Assembly (NCBI GenBank): GCA_008933995.1
Contig: WARS01000014.1
Coordinates: 3,643,192-3,707,191, forward strand
Source: Datnioides undecimradiatus
Lineage: Eukaryota; Chordata; Actinopteri; Lobotiformes; Datnioididae
Length of the DNA: 64,000 nucleotides
Reading direction: 5' to 3'
This document shows positions 23,514-35,420 of this stretch, piece by piece. The notes under the pieces were generated by a model that saw only the letters and a program-made list of their open reading frames with translations, searched no databases and was not told the DNA's origin. Made by a program: the position numbers and the translations under genes. Position 1 is the stretch's first letter. Each line of letters starts with the position of its first letter.

Positions 23514-26500
23514 CCTTGTGTCTGTGTATCTGTGCACAGCTAATCTCCCCTACTACTCATGAGCCTAGGTTTTTATGCACATTTATGACTGTATGGACAA
23601 GAACCTCTCAGGGTTGCAGTGATTCACAGTGTTTAAAAAACCAATTTCATTGACTACTCTGTTTTGTTTCACCATTGACTGCCGACTCCTCTCTCCTCTT
23701 AAACAGCCAGTCCACAAGTGATTAACAGCTGCTTCACTCTGGAATCTTGTCTGTGCTAGGGACAGCATAGCAAAATGCATTTCAGCTAGGTTAAACTAAA
23801 GATTCAGCTCTTCTGTTGTACGCCATATGGCTCAAGAACTGGCATCCATAAAAAAGTTTTGTTTTCTTGAACTGGGACATCTGCAGGTAACCTGATACGT
23901 AATTACCAAGATTAATAAATCCTTGTTTTACCTTTCCAATTATCTTGACTGTAAACCCTAGTGGAGTGCCCACTTAGTAGTGTGTGTATTCAAACTACAC
24001 ATTTCACAGCTGTGTCTGACTCCTTTTTCAGGCTGAGAACCCCTTGATTTGAGGGTCCATTTCAATGAATTTCACATTTCCTCTTTTTTTTCTCTGTTTT
24101 CAATTTCCAAATCAAATTTGTGAGTGAAACTCACTTGTGGTTACTGCATGAGAAAACTTCAGCTTCCAGCTGTAAGTCTACTGTTACTGTTAACTTCACT
24201 CTGCCTACACCTGAGGTTTCAGACTCAACTCAGCTATTTCAGCGAGATGGGAAATCATATCAGGGTCTGGTGGCAAGCTCTGCTGGGGGTGTGGTGAGAA
24301 GCAGCTGTTTCTTGATGACAGTAATGTCAAGCAAGCAGCTGGTGACATCTGTCAGCATTCAGAGGGTGAGGTGCTACAGACCATGTTGGCCTGCAGGTAG
24401 TGGAGGGCGAACATAACCTGGACTGCTCTGATAATGCAAGAGGGCAAAAGTAGTGTCTGGGTGTAGTGTAGTGGTCTTGAGGAAGCTGAGGTCATTCTGT
24501 GAGAGAAAAGACTCTACGTGGTCTCTCCAACATCATTAAGCTGCTGCTACCAGTGAACTTTGTGCTCTTGTCCACAGTGAACTAACACCGTAAGAACAAA
24601 ATAAAAGGGCAGTATCAGAGCACAGCTTAATAACACACCTGCGCACCTTCCACCACCCCATTAACAAGTCCAGAGAGAGCTTATGTAGTTATGGAGCATC
24701 TTCAGCATCTGCCGTATTCCCTTAAAGGTGCACAATCAAGTGTATTAAGCACTCATTTGTGCCACCAGCTATCAGACACCACTGGGCTTAGTGCCTGGCT
24801 GCTGAAGCAGCGCGTCTGCTCTGTCTAGATGAACTCTCTTGGACTTACCTCATATTCCTGTCTGTTGATCTTACAGTGTATGTGTCAATAAATGTCATTG
24901 GAAAATTAAATAAATACAGAGAATATGTTATGAGCAAAACAATTAATAATTGTTTTTAAGAAGTGGTTTAAATGATTTTAAATTATTTTGAGAATAAACA
25001 GGATGAGTTTTCTCAGCAAATACTCACAATTAAGATATGTTGTATGTCTAACAGCTAAGTCAACCCCCCCCCCAAAAAAAAACAGTTGATTTTTGAAGAG
25101 GGTGCCAGTCAGAGTCACATCTGATAAATGCAGGTGATGAAGTCAAAAGTCTAAAGTTTTTTTTTAAATGGCCTGTTTTGTTTTCCCTACGACCCCAAAG
25201 CAGTTCAGTCCTAATCCAATTCACAACCACAAAAAGGACACAAGTCCAGAAGTTACTCATTACATTTACATTAATTAGTGGCAGCTGATATGACCTTGAC
25301 ATTTGTCAATTTAACTGCTGAAAGTGAATTATCTTTCACTTTCAGTCATGTTAATTTTCACTTGCATATTCAGAAAAATTACTGCAACTCTAGTAGGGCG
25401 ACAAGACAATACAGTCATGTTCAGTAAAGAAAAGCTTGTTTTAACTAATACTGATCTCTTACAGTATGTCTGGATCAATCCATAGGTTATGTCTATTTTA
25501 TTTATTTTATAACGTGAAACACCTGGCATCATGGTGCCCTCTGGGTGAGGTGAAACAACCTTTTGAGCTTCTTCTTGATTCTATAAGCTGACAAATTTTT
25601 GAATGAAACTGAATATGTGGACAGGGTTTCATTTCAAACAGTTAGCAAGGTTGAGTCTCTGCCGAATATGCAGTCTTACGGATCCATAGTAGACTGTTCA
25701 CTTCCATCCACACCATCTTCACCTGTGTTAGACCAGGCAGAGGATGAGCAACTGATAAATTACACCTCAACCACGCTTTTTGGAAATGTAAACAAATTTT
25801 TGCCAACTGCTATCCAAACACACTGTTCCTCTCCTGCCAGCTCCCTCTGATGTATATTTGTCCAGTGAAGGCAAAAAAAAGAATGAATGAATGAAATACC
25901 TAGTTAACATTGCCAAGTTTGGTAGAACGAAACAACAAAAAGAATAACCACTGAGTATTATCTGCACAAGAAAGTTTTTATACTCGTTGAATCATTGAAT
26001 GTGTGAACACTTTGTCTTATTTTGTACCTTTCAACATAAGTTTCATTGAAGCAGCTATTTCTGTATTCGTTTTCTAAGACAAAATCAATCATAAACTGTA
26101 AACCCAGGCCCAACCTTTAGATCAACTATACTGTCACACTGAGATAGAGCAGCAGAGGTGTCACAGATAGAGATGGTAATCTATTTCGAGACAATGATTC
26201 ACTGCTCTTCCAACTCTCAGAAAGTTCACAGCTTTGCATATCAGAGCATTCACATAGTTATAATACTGCCTATCTCACAGAAATTCAATTTCATTTGCAC
26301 TAAAAGTGGAGTTAAGAGAGATTAACTAGCATGTGAATTGGTGTACTACTGACTCCTGACACATTTCTCAAAGGTAGATATGTGGGCTTGGTGAGTCAAG
26401 GCACAGTTTTGAGTGTTAATGTAGTCGCAAGAAAGAAACTCGCAGTCAGAGCTGCTGCAGGTGCGTAGGTTTGATGCTCACCGGATTATGAGGTAGCTGA

Positions 26501-27559
26501 GGTGTTCTTGACACAGTACAAGCTTGAAGGAGGCTGCAGGAATAATTTTATTTTCTTTTGTCTGTTGTGGATGCTCTGATCTCATCTTTCTCTCCCCTGA
26601 GAATAGTTTGCTGGTCGAAACAGTTATCCTGTGCTGGAAGGTGCAGTGATCCTTGGCATGAGGCCTAAGGATACACCGACCTGTTTCAGAAGATCTGTAA
26701 TTTGTACACTTTTTAAAGAAAACAAATGTTGAACATTCAGTGTTTTCAGCCTCTCCTGCTTTGCTGTTTTGTGTAATGGTGATTTGAGTAACTTGTGTTT
26801 GCGTTCCGGACTGTAAATAGGCCACGACGAGCAATTTTAAGACATCACGTTGGAAAGAAATTTTTCCAAAACGTTCGCACACATATTGTCAATAAAGAAG
26901 AGTTTTTAGGTGTATCCCTTACTGAGTGAGGTTAACTCTTCAAAATCAAAAACTACTGATATTTACATGAAAAATAATCCATTAACTTGTGCAGTTCAAT
27001 TAACAAAATTCATTTCCTGAGAGGGAGAATCTGATGACTTGGTGTCTTTCAGTCAAACTGTCTTTACAGCCTGAGTTGGCAGGAAGAAGAGTGGAGAAGC
27101 GTTTTTGATGTATCTCTTCAATAAAAAGGTGGTGCTCACTTAGCTTTCAGAAAGTGTCTGGGTTAATCCTGCATGTGTGCCTTATCAGGCTTTTTCATTT
27201 TTGTTACCCTTTTTTGCTCCCTCCTTTATCACACTCCCATCCTGTGTCTGGTCCTTTTTATTGCATGGAGGTGGGATTGAAGGGATGGAAGAGGTTAAAA
27301 GGTCAGGTGCTAGCTGCGGATGCGTTGAGAGACTAGGCCTAGTGCAATACATTGGAAATAATTGGCATGATAGTATAGCCTGCAGCGTATCTATTTGTGT
27401 ATCTCATATGGTTCTAGCACATGACTTTGGTGCGCACGCTACCCACGTTTAAAGTGCACCTCTGAAATGCACTGAATAAACTGTGAAGAGTTTTCCATTT
27501 GTTCACATTTTGCAAACACATTGAAGTGTTCATTATATTGCATGTCAATAATAGGGAGA
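23514..27559. other. Non-coding, no gene recognised
   Basis: About 4 kb of A/T-rich sequence with no identified transposon. It contains the longest open frame in the window (134 codons, minus strand, 26882 to 26478), which shows no domain and no splice context. A C-run/A-run at 25064-25082 and a short GAAT repeat near 25880-25895 are the only simple repeats. Confidence 0.55.
25064..25082. repeat. C10-A9 homopolymer pair
   Basis: Ten C residues followed directly by nine A residues. The tract is length-unstable and a likely assembly or sequencing trouble spot. Confidence 0.9.
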
Positions 27560-28000
27560 GGGCTGACTGATTAGATTACACAAGGTATTTCTTTGAGCTC
27601 CACATAGCTAGCAGTCCTCTATGAAATTGATCAAAGCGCTCTCAAATTTCCCCTGAAACGTTCATGAATTCATTTGAACTGTTTGTCTGCAACAGAGGAG
27701 CTGACATGATTCAAGTGTTAATAACAAGTTGGGACAAATATTTGGCAAAAGCCATCTCCTGGGCGATGTGTTTCACATCAAGTTACAAAGCTGATGCACA
27801 CACACAGCAGTGTGAAAATTGCATAGTTTATGGACCACTTTCTCCTTAACAACAATTTGTCTCAACGTGACCTTCGATGTGTCAGCAAAAACAGGAGCTC
27901 AACTCAATTCAGAGGCGAGAGGTTAAGGAATGGCCTGTGACTGAGCACAGCTTTCACCCCTGGTGATTAAATACACAAACCGACACCCTGTATTTGATGA
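27560..28000. promoter_or_regulatory. Candidate conserved non-coding element
   Basis: Repeat-free block with GTTAATAACAAG, GACAAATATTTGGC and a SOX-type AACAATTTG string near 27851. No low-complexity sequence and no exon signals. The regulatory role is inferred only from texture. Confidence 0.25.
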
Positions 28001-28329
28001 ACAATCTGTTGTTTTTTTAATAAATCTTTCAGTATAGAGCGTGATGGACAAGGCAGGTGAAGTGGGCGAGGGTCAATGCAGAACTGTGCAGTAATAAACA
28101 GCATATGTTCTACATAACCCCGCCGTCTGCGCCGGAGGGTTTCTGAACTTTTTTTAAGGCGACCTACTTTTTATCTAAGTGCTCTATCATGAGCTAAAGT
28201 TAAAAAGTTAAAGATAAAGTCCAATTTCTGTATGTTTGGCTTATCAATATAAATGTCAATACATTTTTTGTTTTCATTTGTGATCTGGAGGGCGGATGCT
28301 TCTTAAATTACATTTAGTAGGTATGTAGG

Positions 28330-28353
28330 TTAGATAGATAGATATAGATAGAC
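28330..28353. repeat. Imperfect (GATA)n tract
   Basis: About five GATA units with one interruption. The short tract also offers clustered GATA-factor cores. Confidence 0.85.
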
Positions 28354-28545
28354 TATTAACTATCCATCCCGGGGGCAGGTCATCATCCAGACTTTGAAAA
28401 ACAGTAGTCTACACTCTGTCCAGTCGAAAACAGAGAAACAAACAAAAGGTCATCTTTCTCCAGGCAAGAGCAACACCTTTGGATCCATGCCACTGCCCAC
28501 TGCCTAACAATAATTAGTTCATCTCCTAATGCTGCAACATCACAT

Positions 28546-28560
28546 AACCCTAACCCTAAC
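28546..28560. repeat. Interstitial telomere-like repeat (2.5 units)
   Basis: AACCCTAACCCTAAC matches the vertebrate telomere unit on its C-rich strand. Only about two and a half units are present, so chance or a minor repair insertion is as likely as any telomeric origin. Confidence 0.7.
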
Positions 28561-30039
28561 TGTGAAGACAAAAATAATAAGTGAACCAAGAGAGTCAGTA
28601 TAGTTTTCACATTTTAAAACATGCAGACCACCAAGTCTGAAGTCTCTGCAGTCAAAACTGCTCTGTTAGATGACAGGATTGTTATATAAGGGTTAGTATG
28701 TAAGGTAATGCACTCAAAAATCGTATCAAACACCCCATATAGGCTTGACAGAAGAAGATAGGAAAAGTTTGTTGTTTTTTGTTTTGTTCTGTTTGTGCAG
28801 AAGTGCATCGGTGGTAGTTTGAATTCCTGTCAGAAACCATGGGTTCCAGTAGTGACAAGTTTTCAAAGAGAGGAAAAAAGTAATGGAAATGTTACAAAAA
28901 CTTTGCAAACCACTTCTGCATCATAATCCATGTCTCCACTGTTTCTTTTTCTGTGTGCTCTGTAGCATAGACATGTGGATTTTACATGGCGAGAGACGTT
29001 TTCCTGAGGTTTTTAGCAATGATAGCTACATGGCTCATGAAAAGGCAGCATTGGTCTGTTGGTTGGGCTGAAGTTTGGTCCACTGCTTTGGTCAAAACTG
29101 AAATATCTCAACTTTTTGGTGTGATGCCATCAAGTCTGGTACAGTCGGTGATGGTCCCCACTGCATGAATCCAGTAGACTTTGATGATCCTCAGGCTTTT
29201 TTCTTTTGAGATCGATTCCAATGAAATTTGCAACAGAGGAACCTCCTGTGGGTAAATTAAACTGACTACCGATCCTCTTCTGGAGCTTGCTGATTCAGGG
29301 AGATATCTTATATATTCACCAGTTGGTTAAGAGTTTTGGTTCAAAGTGAAAAGTCTGGACAACTGTGGGAGAGACTGCTGTGACACTAGCTCACTTTTAC
29401 ACTTTTACAGTGCCACCATTAGATATTTTAATCTGCATAACCTCTCATTGGCCTGTCGTGAAAATGTGACAGAGGTGCTGGCATGACAGTCGAGTCTTGC
29501 TTTAATAAAATGAAAACTCGGTTCTGTTAGAGGACTTTTTAACCCACGTGAATGTAAGCTGACTTTACCCCTTAGGGTATTTGTGAAGTAAGAAACTACC
29601 AACTTTTTATAGCTTCTGTTGAAACCTGCAAAAGTGTGTGATACATGATCATAGCTTCTAGGGTGAGTATCACTTTTTATTGCACTTAATTAGTCCCTTT
29701 GAGTATTCATATTTACATTTCAACCCATTCTAAGCACTATTAACAGAAGCAACATTTCCACAGCAGGTGCTTTCGTTGGACCCAGCTCTGCAACTTTTGC
29801 TGCTCAGTGTCCTTGTTTGTCGGCACTACTGAGTTTGGAGCCCTGTACTGGCTATTGCTGCTTTCCTGTTTCCTGCTTCAACCTGAGCAGATATGCCTCC
29901 ACTTACCTCCCTGCCTGGCTGTTATAGCTGCACCCACCTAAACCAGTAGACTGCTGAATCAGGGCAGTGATTATCCAAACTGTACAAGATACAGGAATAG
30001 TCCGGTGATCCATGGGTCCCCCTGAAGCCTAATTTTCAC

Positions 30040-30299
30040 CGTAATGTCTCATTTCACTGTTGCAGGTGATACACAGCTCTACCCCTCCATTAAGCCTCTG
30101 AATGCAGCAAGCTGATGTGTGAGACTGGTTATCACAAAACTTTTTGCACTTAAACTCTGACAGATGTACTTATCATCTGCCCTGAGCATCTCCGTAAACA
30201 AGTTTAGCCACTGCCTGGTCCTCTTATCACAAAAATATTAAGGACACTGCTAGGAACCTGGGTGTTATCTTCAAAGATGAGCTAAGTATTGGACAACAA

Positions 30300-30351
<52 letters not shown>

Positions 30352-30430
30352 AAGTATTCCTACAGAGAAAAACATTCTTGCTTTTATTTCCTCACAGCTG
30401 AACTAATGTAAAGCACTGTTTACTTTCTTC
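30040..30430 (+). mobile_element. LINE (L2/Rex-like) reverse-transcriptase relic split by (AC)24
   Basis: Conserved blocks appear in the right order but with frameshifts. First, VAGDTQLYPSIKP at 30059-30097 is the palm box normally reading YADDTQLY; one catalytic aspartate is G. Second, LTDVLIICPEHLRKQV starts at 30157, matching the K-T-E-V-L-L-I region. Third, ARNLGVIFKDELS lies at 30249-30287, the thumb-side NLGVIFD motif. After the microsatellite, ILAFISSQLN followed by a stop and CKALFT (30374-30426) matches HAFISSRLDYCNALF. The 30 or so residues normally between the last two blocks are replaced by the AC array. The element is inactive. Confidence 0.8.
30301..30348. repeat. (AC)24 microsatellite
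   Basis: Twenty-four perfect AC units, the longest pure dinucleotide array in the window. It sits inside the reading region of a LINE relic. Perfect arrays of this length are typically polymorphic. Confidence 0.95.
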
Positions 30431-30744
30431 AATGACTGTGATATAGATCATGATATAACTTCATGGCTGTCTTTTGTTTGAAGACACCTTGTTAGAGTCT
30501 TGCCTTTTAGCCTGACAGCAAGTCTTATTTGTTTACTTTATATATTAGTTATAATATATTAATAATATATAGATATTAGTTCTTCTTAGAGCAGTTTGTG
30601 CTCCTAGTGCAAATAAATAATAATAATTTTTTAACCATTATTATTAGTTACTATTAAGTCTGTCGTGTTTTGTCGTGTGTTGGCCAATAGCAGTTCGGAG
30701 AGTATTCCTAATATTATAACTGACATATATTTCTATCTTAGCAG

Positions 30745-30822
30745 TCGGCCTTAGAGGAGTTCAAACCCAGGACATTTTTCGGAGTCAATAGTGCTAACCA
30801 CCCAGGCACTGTGCCACTAGAG
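30745..30822 (-). mobile_element. tRNA-derived SINE fragment, reverse orientation
   Basis: Read on the minus strand it runs GGCACAGTGCCTGGGTGGTTAG, then CACTATTGACTCC and GTCCTGGGTTTGAACTCC. The A box is at 30794-30804 and the B box at 30756-30767. This matches the head of a widespread fish SINE (GTGGTTAGCACTGTTGCCTC... GGTTCGAAYCC), CpG-decayed. The body and tail are not recognisable, so only the tRNA-like head survives. It lies about 300 bp from a LINE relic. Confidence 0.75.
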
Positions 30823-32149
30823 CAGGCTAAGCTTGACCTCAAGGTGGCTTTTGAGGAAAGACGGGTCACAAAAATCGATAGGTTTCTCCCTGTTGAGAGT
30901 ATGAATGTGCACAGCACATTTCATGCCAAACCAACCATTGATGCTGGGCAATCACATAATGCGTGTACTAAATTTTGTTCCAAAACAATTTATTTTCGTA
31001 TCAATATGAAGATTTCTGTGATTTTCTCCATTTGACTGCAGCTTTGCTTGATGTGAATATGTCAGCTTTGCAGAGTTAAGCTCAAAGGTACCACTTGAGC
31101 TGCAGGTTAAGCTTTTAGCTTAGTGGTGTACGTTCTCTCTTTTGTGAGGGTGGAGAATGGACTTCTGGTTTAGATTCCTGGTCACTTGAGTGAGGATAAA
31201 AGTGGCTTAGAGTCAGTGATCAGTGGTGGGCAGATTGACTTGGAGTCTTTATCTCAAGAAGGCCAGAACAGAACAGAAAAGTGAGAGATTTCAGCCTGTC
31301 AATAGTCGCGACTTCACTCAAGTTAAAAGATGAGATTCTACGTTTCTCACAAACTGAGACTGCACTACTTGTCCTGCTCAGCATCTTGGGCTCTGACATT
31401 TGGCTATGATATTAAAGGTTCTCTTAAGATTAGATTCAGATCCGATTTTCATATATTTTGCAAGCCACGTATGCTTCACTGAATCAGAAACATACGCTGC
31501 TTAGCATATTGTTTGGTGCATTGAAGCTAAGGTCTTTTTTTTCCAATCAAACACTTAAAAAAAATGAAATACTTTGGGTCTGTCAACATTATGCAAGAAG
31601 GACAAAGCAGGATAAATGGTTGTTTAAGCTTTGCTTCCTTACACCAATCCTAACTCACCATCAAAGCAAATCTTAAGGATCCAAGCCATTCTTGGATGTT
31701 TTTGATCCATGTGTAGGCTATCTACTTTAGGGCAGCTCTGCTTTTATCATCCCACAAGGTTTCCCTTAGGACTTCTCACATGGTAGTTGATTCAGAGGAG
31801 GCCAGTGTCCCAGGGGCATCACTGAATCTACAATCAGCAGAACAAGGTATTCGCTGCCATCACTGTAGTGCAATATCAAAGTTCAAAAGTGAAGCATCTT
31901 CCATTTATAGTCAAGGAATGTCTCGCCCCAACCTTCAAAGGTAGCTTTAAGGTATCTTGTCTTGTTTTATTGTACGCGATTGATTTTTGGTTCAACATTT
32001 CTCTTTTCCTTTTCCCAGTTTGAAGGGTGTTTGTATTGAGTTGTTTGGTACAGATCCAGCATATATATTACACCAAAAGAGAGATTTGAAGTATATTGTG
32101 ACGGTAATCAAATGGTGTATGGTGAAAACAAAGTAACTGTGTCACAGTA
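30823..32149. other. Non-coding, no gene recognised
   Basis: A/T-rich unassigned sequence. TTTATT at 31966-31971 would be an AATAAA polyadenylation signal for a minus-strand transcript ending after 32550, but single hexamers of this kind are common by chance. Confidence 0.6.
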
Positions 32150-32281
32150 CTTACTGAAAGGCTGCTTAGAGCTGGAGGGAGCTGCAGAGTCTGTGATAAT
32201 TCTCTCTGACTCTGCAAGCAAAAGTCCAAAAAGTCTTTTGATCCAGTGTTGTTTTAAAAATATTGATAAATGCAGCTTTAA
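32150..32281 (-). mobile_element. Teleost repeat end with TTAAAGCTGC terminus (reverse copy)
   Basis: It ends in GCAGCTTTAA at 32272-32281, the reverse complement of the terminus at 20372. Reading inward on the minus strand, the first 45 bases align with few gaps to the first 43 bases of that element, through GGATCAAA/GGGTCAAA. Beyond this the two diverge, so they may be different subfamilies sharing termini. The AATTCTCTCTGACTCTGC string near 32198-32215 fits a teleost repeat I have seen. The distal boundary is uncertain. Confidence 0.5.
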
Positions 32282-32409
32282 GAGTTACAAAATGACAATT
32301 GTATCATAGAACCAGGCAAGTCATTGGGTTACTGAAGCCATGCAGCAAATGAATAGCAAGAATCTGAAGCAGCAGGATCTCGTGCGTATTGACATTTTTT
32401 TCAAGATGC

Positions 32410-32426
32410 CAACAACAACAACAACA
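32410..32426. repeat. (CAA)n microsatellite, short
   Basis: About five CAA/ACA units. Confidence 0.8.
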
Positions 32427-32549
32427 GTAACACTTACAGTATAGCAACAACCTCGGAATTCCTTGAAAGCCTTTATGTCAGATGTTCAGGTGCAAAGCCC
32501 TGTGGATGTTGGAATCAGAGAAAACAGGTGAAAACAAAAAGTTACCAGT

Positions 32550-32712
32550 TCATGGATCACTGCGGTTGCCCTTGATGTTTACTGATGGCAGGTCACACGT
32601 GCTTATGGAGCAGGAAAGGCTCCTTGGGAGAAGAGAGCAGCTGTAGGAATCAAAGATGCTGTAGTCCCCTGCGTAACTAATGTATGACTGCATATGGCCA
32701 CCGTAATATGAT
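32550..32712 (-). other. Candidate terminal coding segment with upstream splice acceptor
   Basis: On the minus strand an acceptor-like GTGTTTCGTTGTCAG precedes 32712. One frame then reads SYYGGHMQSYISYAGDYS... for 53 codons to a TGA at 32550-32552. Third codon positions look C-rich compared with the surroundings, which favours coding. A second frame (HITVAICSHTLVTQG...) is open nearly as far, which weakens that argument. I do not recognise either peptide. Alternatives are a non-coding exon or chance. Confidence 0.22.
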
Positions 32713-34741
32713 CTGACAACGAAACACAGTGCTTTTGCAATGGGATAAGGATAAGTTGTACAGCAGAGTCCACGCACAGCAGGCGTATGGGTCTGAAGTC
32801 ACGCAGCTTGATGTAACTTGACAACATTGGATTGTGTATATATAGAAAGAAAAATATTGGATGCAAGGAGCAGCACCCAGCAGGTATGTGCCTGAAGATG
32901 TCACCCCCTTCACATGAATCAACAGTGGAGCAGGAGGGGTTGGTGCCAGGGGGCTACAGAGACCTTATCATAAAAACAGCTAGTGGAGCAATCATGTACC
33001 ACAAAGAAAACATACAGAACAGCCTGCCTTACACCATCCACTGCTTGCACTTATGTCCTTTTGAATTTAACTGGCACAAGTGCTGCTACGTAATTATTTC
33101 CAACCAAGCAAATTAAACACAACGTCAACAGCTGTAACTTTAATCATTGATACAAGGACACACACACAGAGATTTAATTTTTGTGGGGGTAACGGCATAA
33201 TATATGACACCTTGTCTCAAGGTCAAGAGGGAAATGTATTCAGCAAAAACTCAGCACTAAGTACCTCCATGATATTATGGTTGCTGGATGGTAAAGGACG
33301 CTGTCATAAAGGGTGTGTGTAAAACAAATTGCAATCTGTCTGTCAGCTCATGTTAAATGGAGTGCGCCATTGATGAGACATGCAATCTGGTGTCTGCTTT
33401 TGTTAGGGCCAAGCAGTCGCTTATGAGTCATGGCATTTAATATAGATTTTCTACATTGCATGCATTTTGGGGGATGATGGAAGCAAGGTGAAACATATTG
33501 TTCCAGTCATTATTTGATGACATCATGTTGTTGACCAGCAAATGTCAGAAATGACCTTGAACAGGGACAAATATTGTGAAATATTTAATCCCATTTACGT
33601 TGATAGATTCTTACTTGATATTGTATATTTGCTGAATTATTACCTGGAAATATTCCTGAAAGCAGGCACAAAGCACTGAGTATAAAAATAGGATTCAAAC
33701 ACCATAAGCCATGCAAATCAGCCGAAGAGTGTTCACAGGGACGAATTCAGTATTCCAATTTGACTTTCACCTCAGCTGATGTGGAGGAATTAACTGTCAA
33801 TCCCATGCTCGCCTTTATTCTTTTTTTTTTTTTTCACGTTACTTCCATGTGAACATTTTATGAATTTACTTTCTAATCCTCACAGTCGTGAAATTCCTCA
33901 ATTTTTATACCAACAAGAGCATGCGCTGCATTCAAAAGGGCTGCTGTGGCGGGGAGGTCAAACATGAATCAGAGCAGCTCTCTAATATAAAAATATCGCC
34001 TCAAAGCAGCCAGCAGCGGAGGCAGTTAAAGATATGGGCAAACGCCAAGAGCAGTGTTTGCAGTAGTGCTACTGGCTGTCGGTGGCTGCGATTCTATGTA
34101 CAGTAAAATAGCAATAGTGTGATAATAATCATTGTTCTTGTCATTACCATCAAAGGCTAAAAACCTGTTCTGTGATTGGAGCCACAGGTGTTTAGCTGCT
34201 GGTAAGAAATTCATTATTGCTTCCAGCTACGCGGCCGTGTATTACTCCTGTTCTCTCTGCTACTGATCCTCTGCGTTGTCACCATGAATAAGAATATGTT
34301 CTTAGTGAACTCAGCCAGTAAATTAAGGATTTAAAAAAAAAAAACCTATCCATCATGTTCATTTTGTTAGAGTTTGTTGTTCCACGCGACAGATGCATAT
34401 GCTCTTTTTAACATCTCACTCAACAATCACCTCCACTTCCCACCACCACCAGCCACTATAACAAGAAAATCACGGGGGGAAAAAAAGAGAATAAAAGAGC
34501 GAGTGACATATTGTTTAGATGACAGACTGAGTGTTATAGCATCAAAGGAAACCTGCCTTTTTTGTTAGCACACTCACTCTTCCCACCTGTGCTTTGTCAG
34601 GACAGACACAATGCCCCACCATGACTCAAGACAGCTGATGCATACTAATCCAGCCTCACACACACACCTCTGCAGCCCATGGACCAGTCAGAAGTGGCAG
34701 CCTGCCTCCTTGCGTCCCTGCATGGCACCGGTACCACTTAC
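32713..34741. other. Non-coding, partly repeat-free block at 33.4-34.3 kb
   Basis: No transposon recognised. A poly(T) run lies at 33821-33834. The 33400-34300 portion has an octamer-type ATGCAAAT at 33711-33718 and several frames open on both strands, suggesting possible conserved non-coding sequence. No exon is recognised before 34742. Confidence 0.5.
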
Positions 34742-34785
34742 GTCTGCTGCTGTCTGTGCTGCCGTGGCCCCCAGTGGCCTGTACA
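34742..34785 (-). other. Candidate 44-nt micro-exon (strong splice sites)
   Basis: On the minus strand an acceptor CACCTCTCACCCCTACAG, with a branch-point-like AGTAAC about 17 bases upstream of the junction, is followed by 44 nt and a donor GACGTAAGTGG. All three frames are open across the segment, so coding phase is undetermined. It lies in a locally G/C-rich patch (34600-34890) unlike its A/T-rich surroundings. I recognise no peptide. It could be a real micro-exon, part of a non-coding transcript, or chance. Confidence 0.22.
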
Positions 34786-34979
34786 CTGTAGGGGTGAGAG
34801 GTGTTACTGTGCATTTACTTTATAGCTGCGGTTTTATGCCTGCGTCTCAAAGGACTGGACGGAAGGCGCGTGAGAGGAATACGTAATTCATCCCCGGCAG
34901 GGCCTTGTGAGCACATCTCTGTGACACATATAGGAAGTGTTAAAAAGGGGCTGCTGTTTTATGTAGCATTTCCAGGCAT

Positions 34980-35420
34980 CTATGGAGTGCTCTAACATCA
35001 AAGCATGTGTCATTATTGTGCTTTCAGGGGGAAAAAAAAAAATAAACTTCACATCCATCAGGGTGAAATGTGCTCCTCTCTAAAGTAGCCCTGATGGCTG
35101 GTATTCTGTGTCTCTCAACACTTTGCTGATAAATATTTACGCCCTGTAAATATTTGAGGGCCGGACAACATGCCGCACCATTTATTTTAATCATATTGCA
35201 CCTTTCATTATTTTTCTGAGGCTTACAAAATCAATCTCTGCAGAGTCACTGTGCAAAGATGCATTTAATTTTCCCTCGCTATTAATCTCTAGCCCAATGA
35301 GATGATTAATTACACTGTAATAAAGGCTTGTCGCAGTTAGAACTGTGTCTTTATTCATGAAGGCCTCCACATGGAGCTACATTTACATTTAAATGTGTTC
35401 ATGGGCGGGATGTTCTTATC
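34980..35420. promoter_or_regulatory. Candidate conserved enhancer-like block
   Basis: Repeat-free block with paired TAAATATTT cores (near 35130 and 35147), ATTTATTTTAATCATATT near 35179 and GATGATTAATTACA near 35301. Many homeodomain- and forkhead-type cores in intact, non-simple sequence suggest developmental regulatory DNA. Conservation was not tested. Confidence 0.35.

Larger units (their letters stand above)
28001..30039. other. Non-coding with two small simple repeats
   Basis: Mostly unassigned sequence. A short GATA tract (28330-28353) and a telomere-like AACCCTAACCCTAAC (28546-28560) are listed separately. A CpG-containing CCGCCGTCTGCGCCGG segment near 28121-28136 is isolated and too small to call a CpG island. 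No exon is recognised. Confidence 0.6.

Noticed and set aside
26478..26882. Longest open frame in the window (134 codons, minus strand)
   Set aside because: No domain, signal or splice context is visible, the composition is unremarkable, and one frame of this length is expected by chance in 64 kb read in six frames.
28100..28140. A CpG island or promoter
   Set aside because: The CpG-containing patch is only about 20 bp and isolated in A/T-rich sequence.
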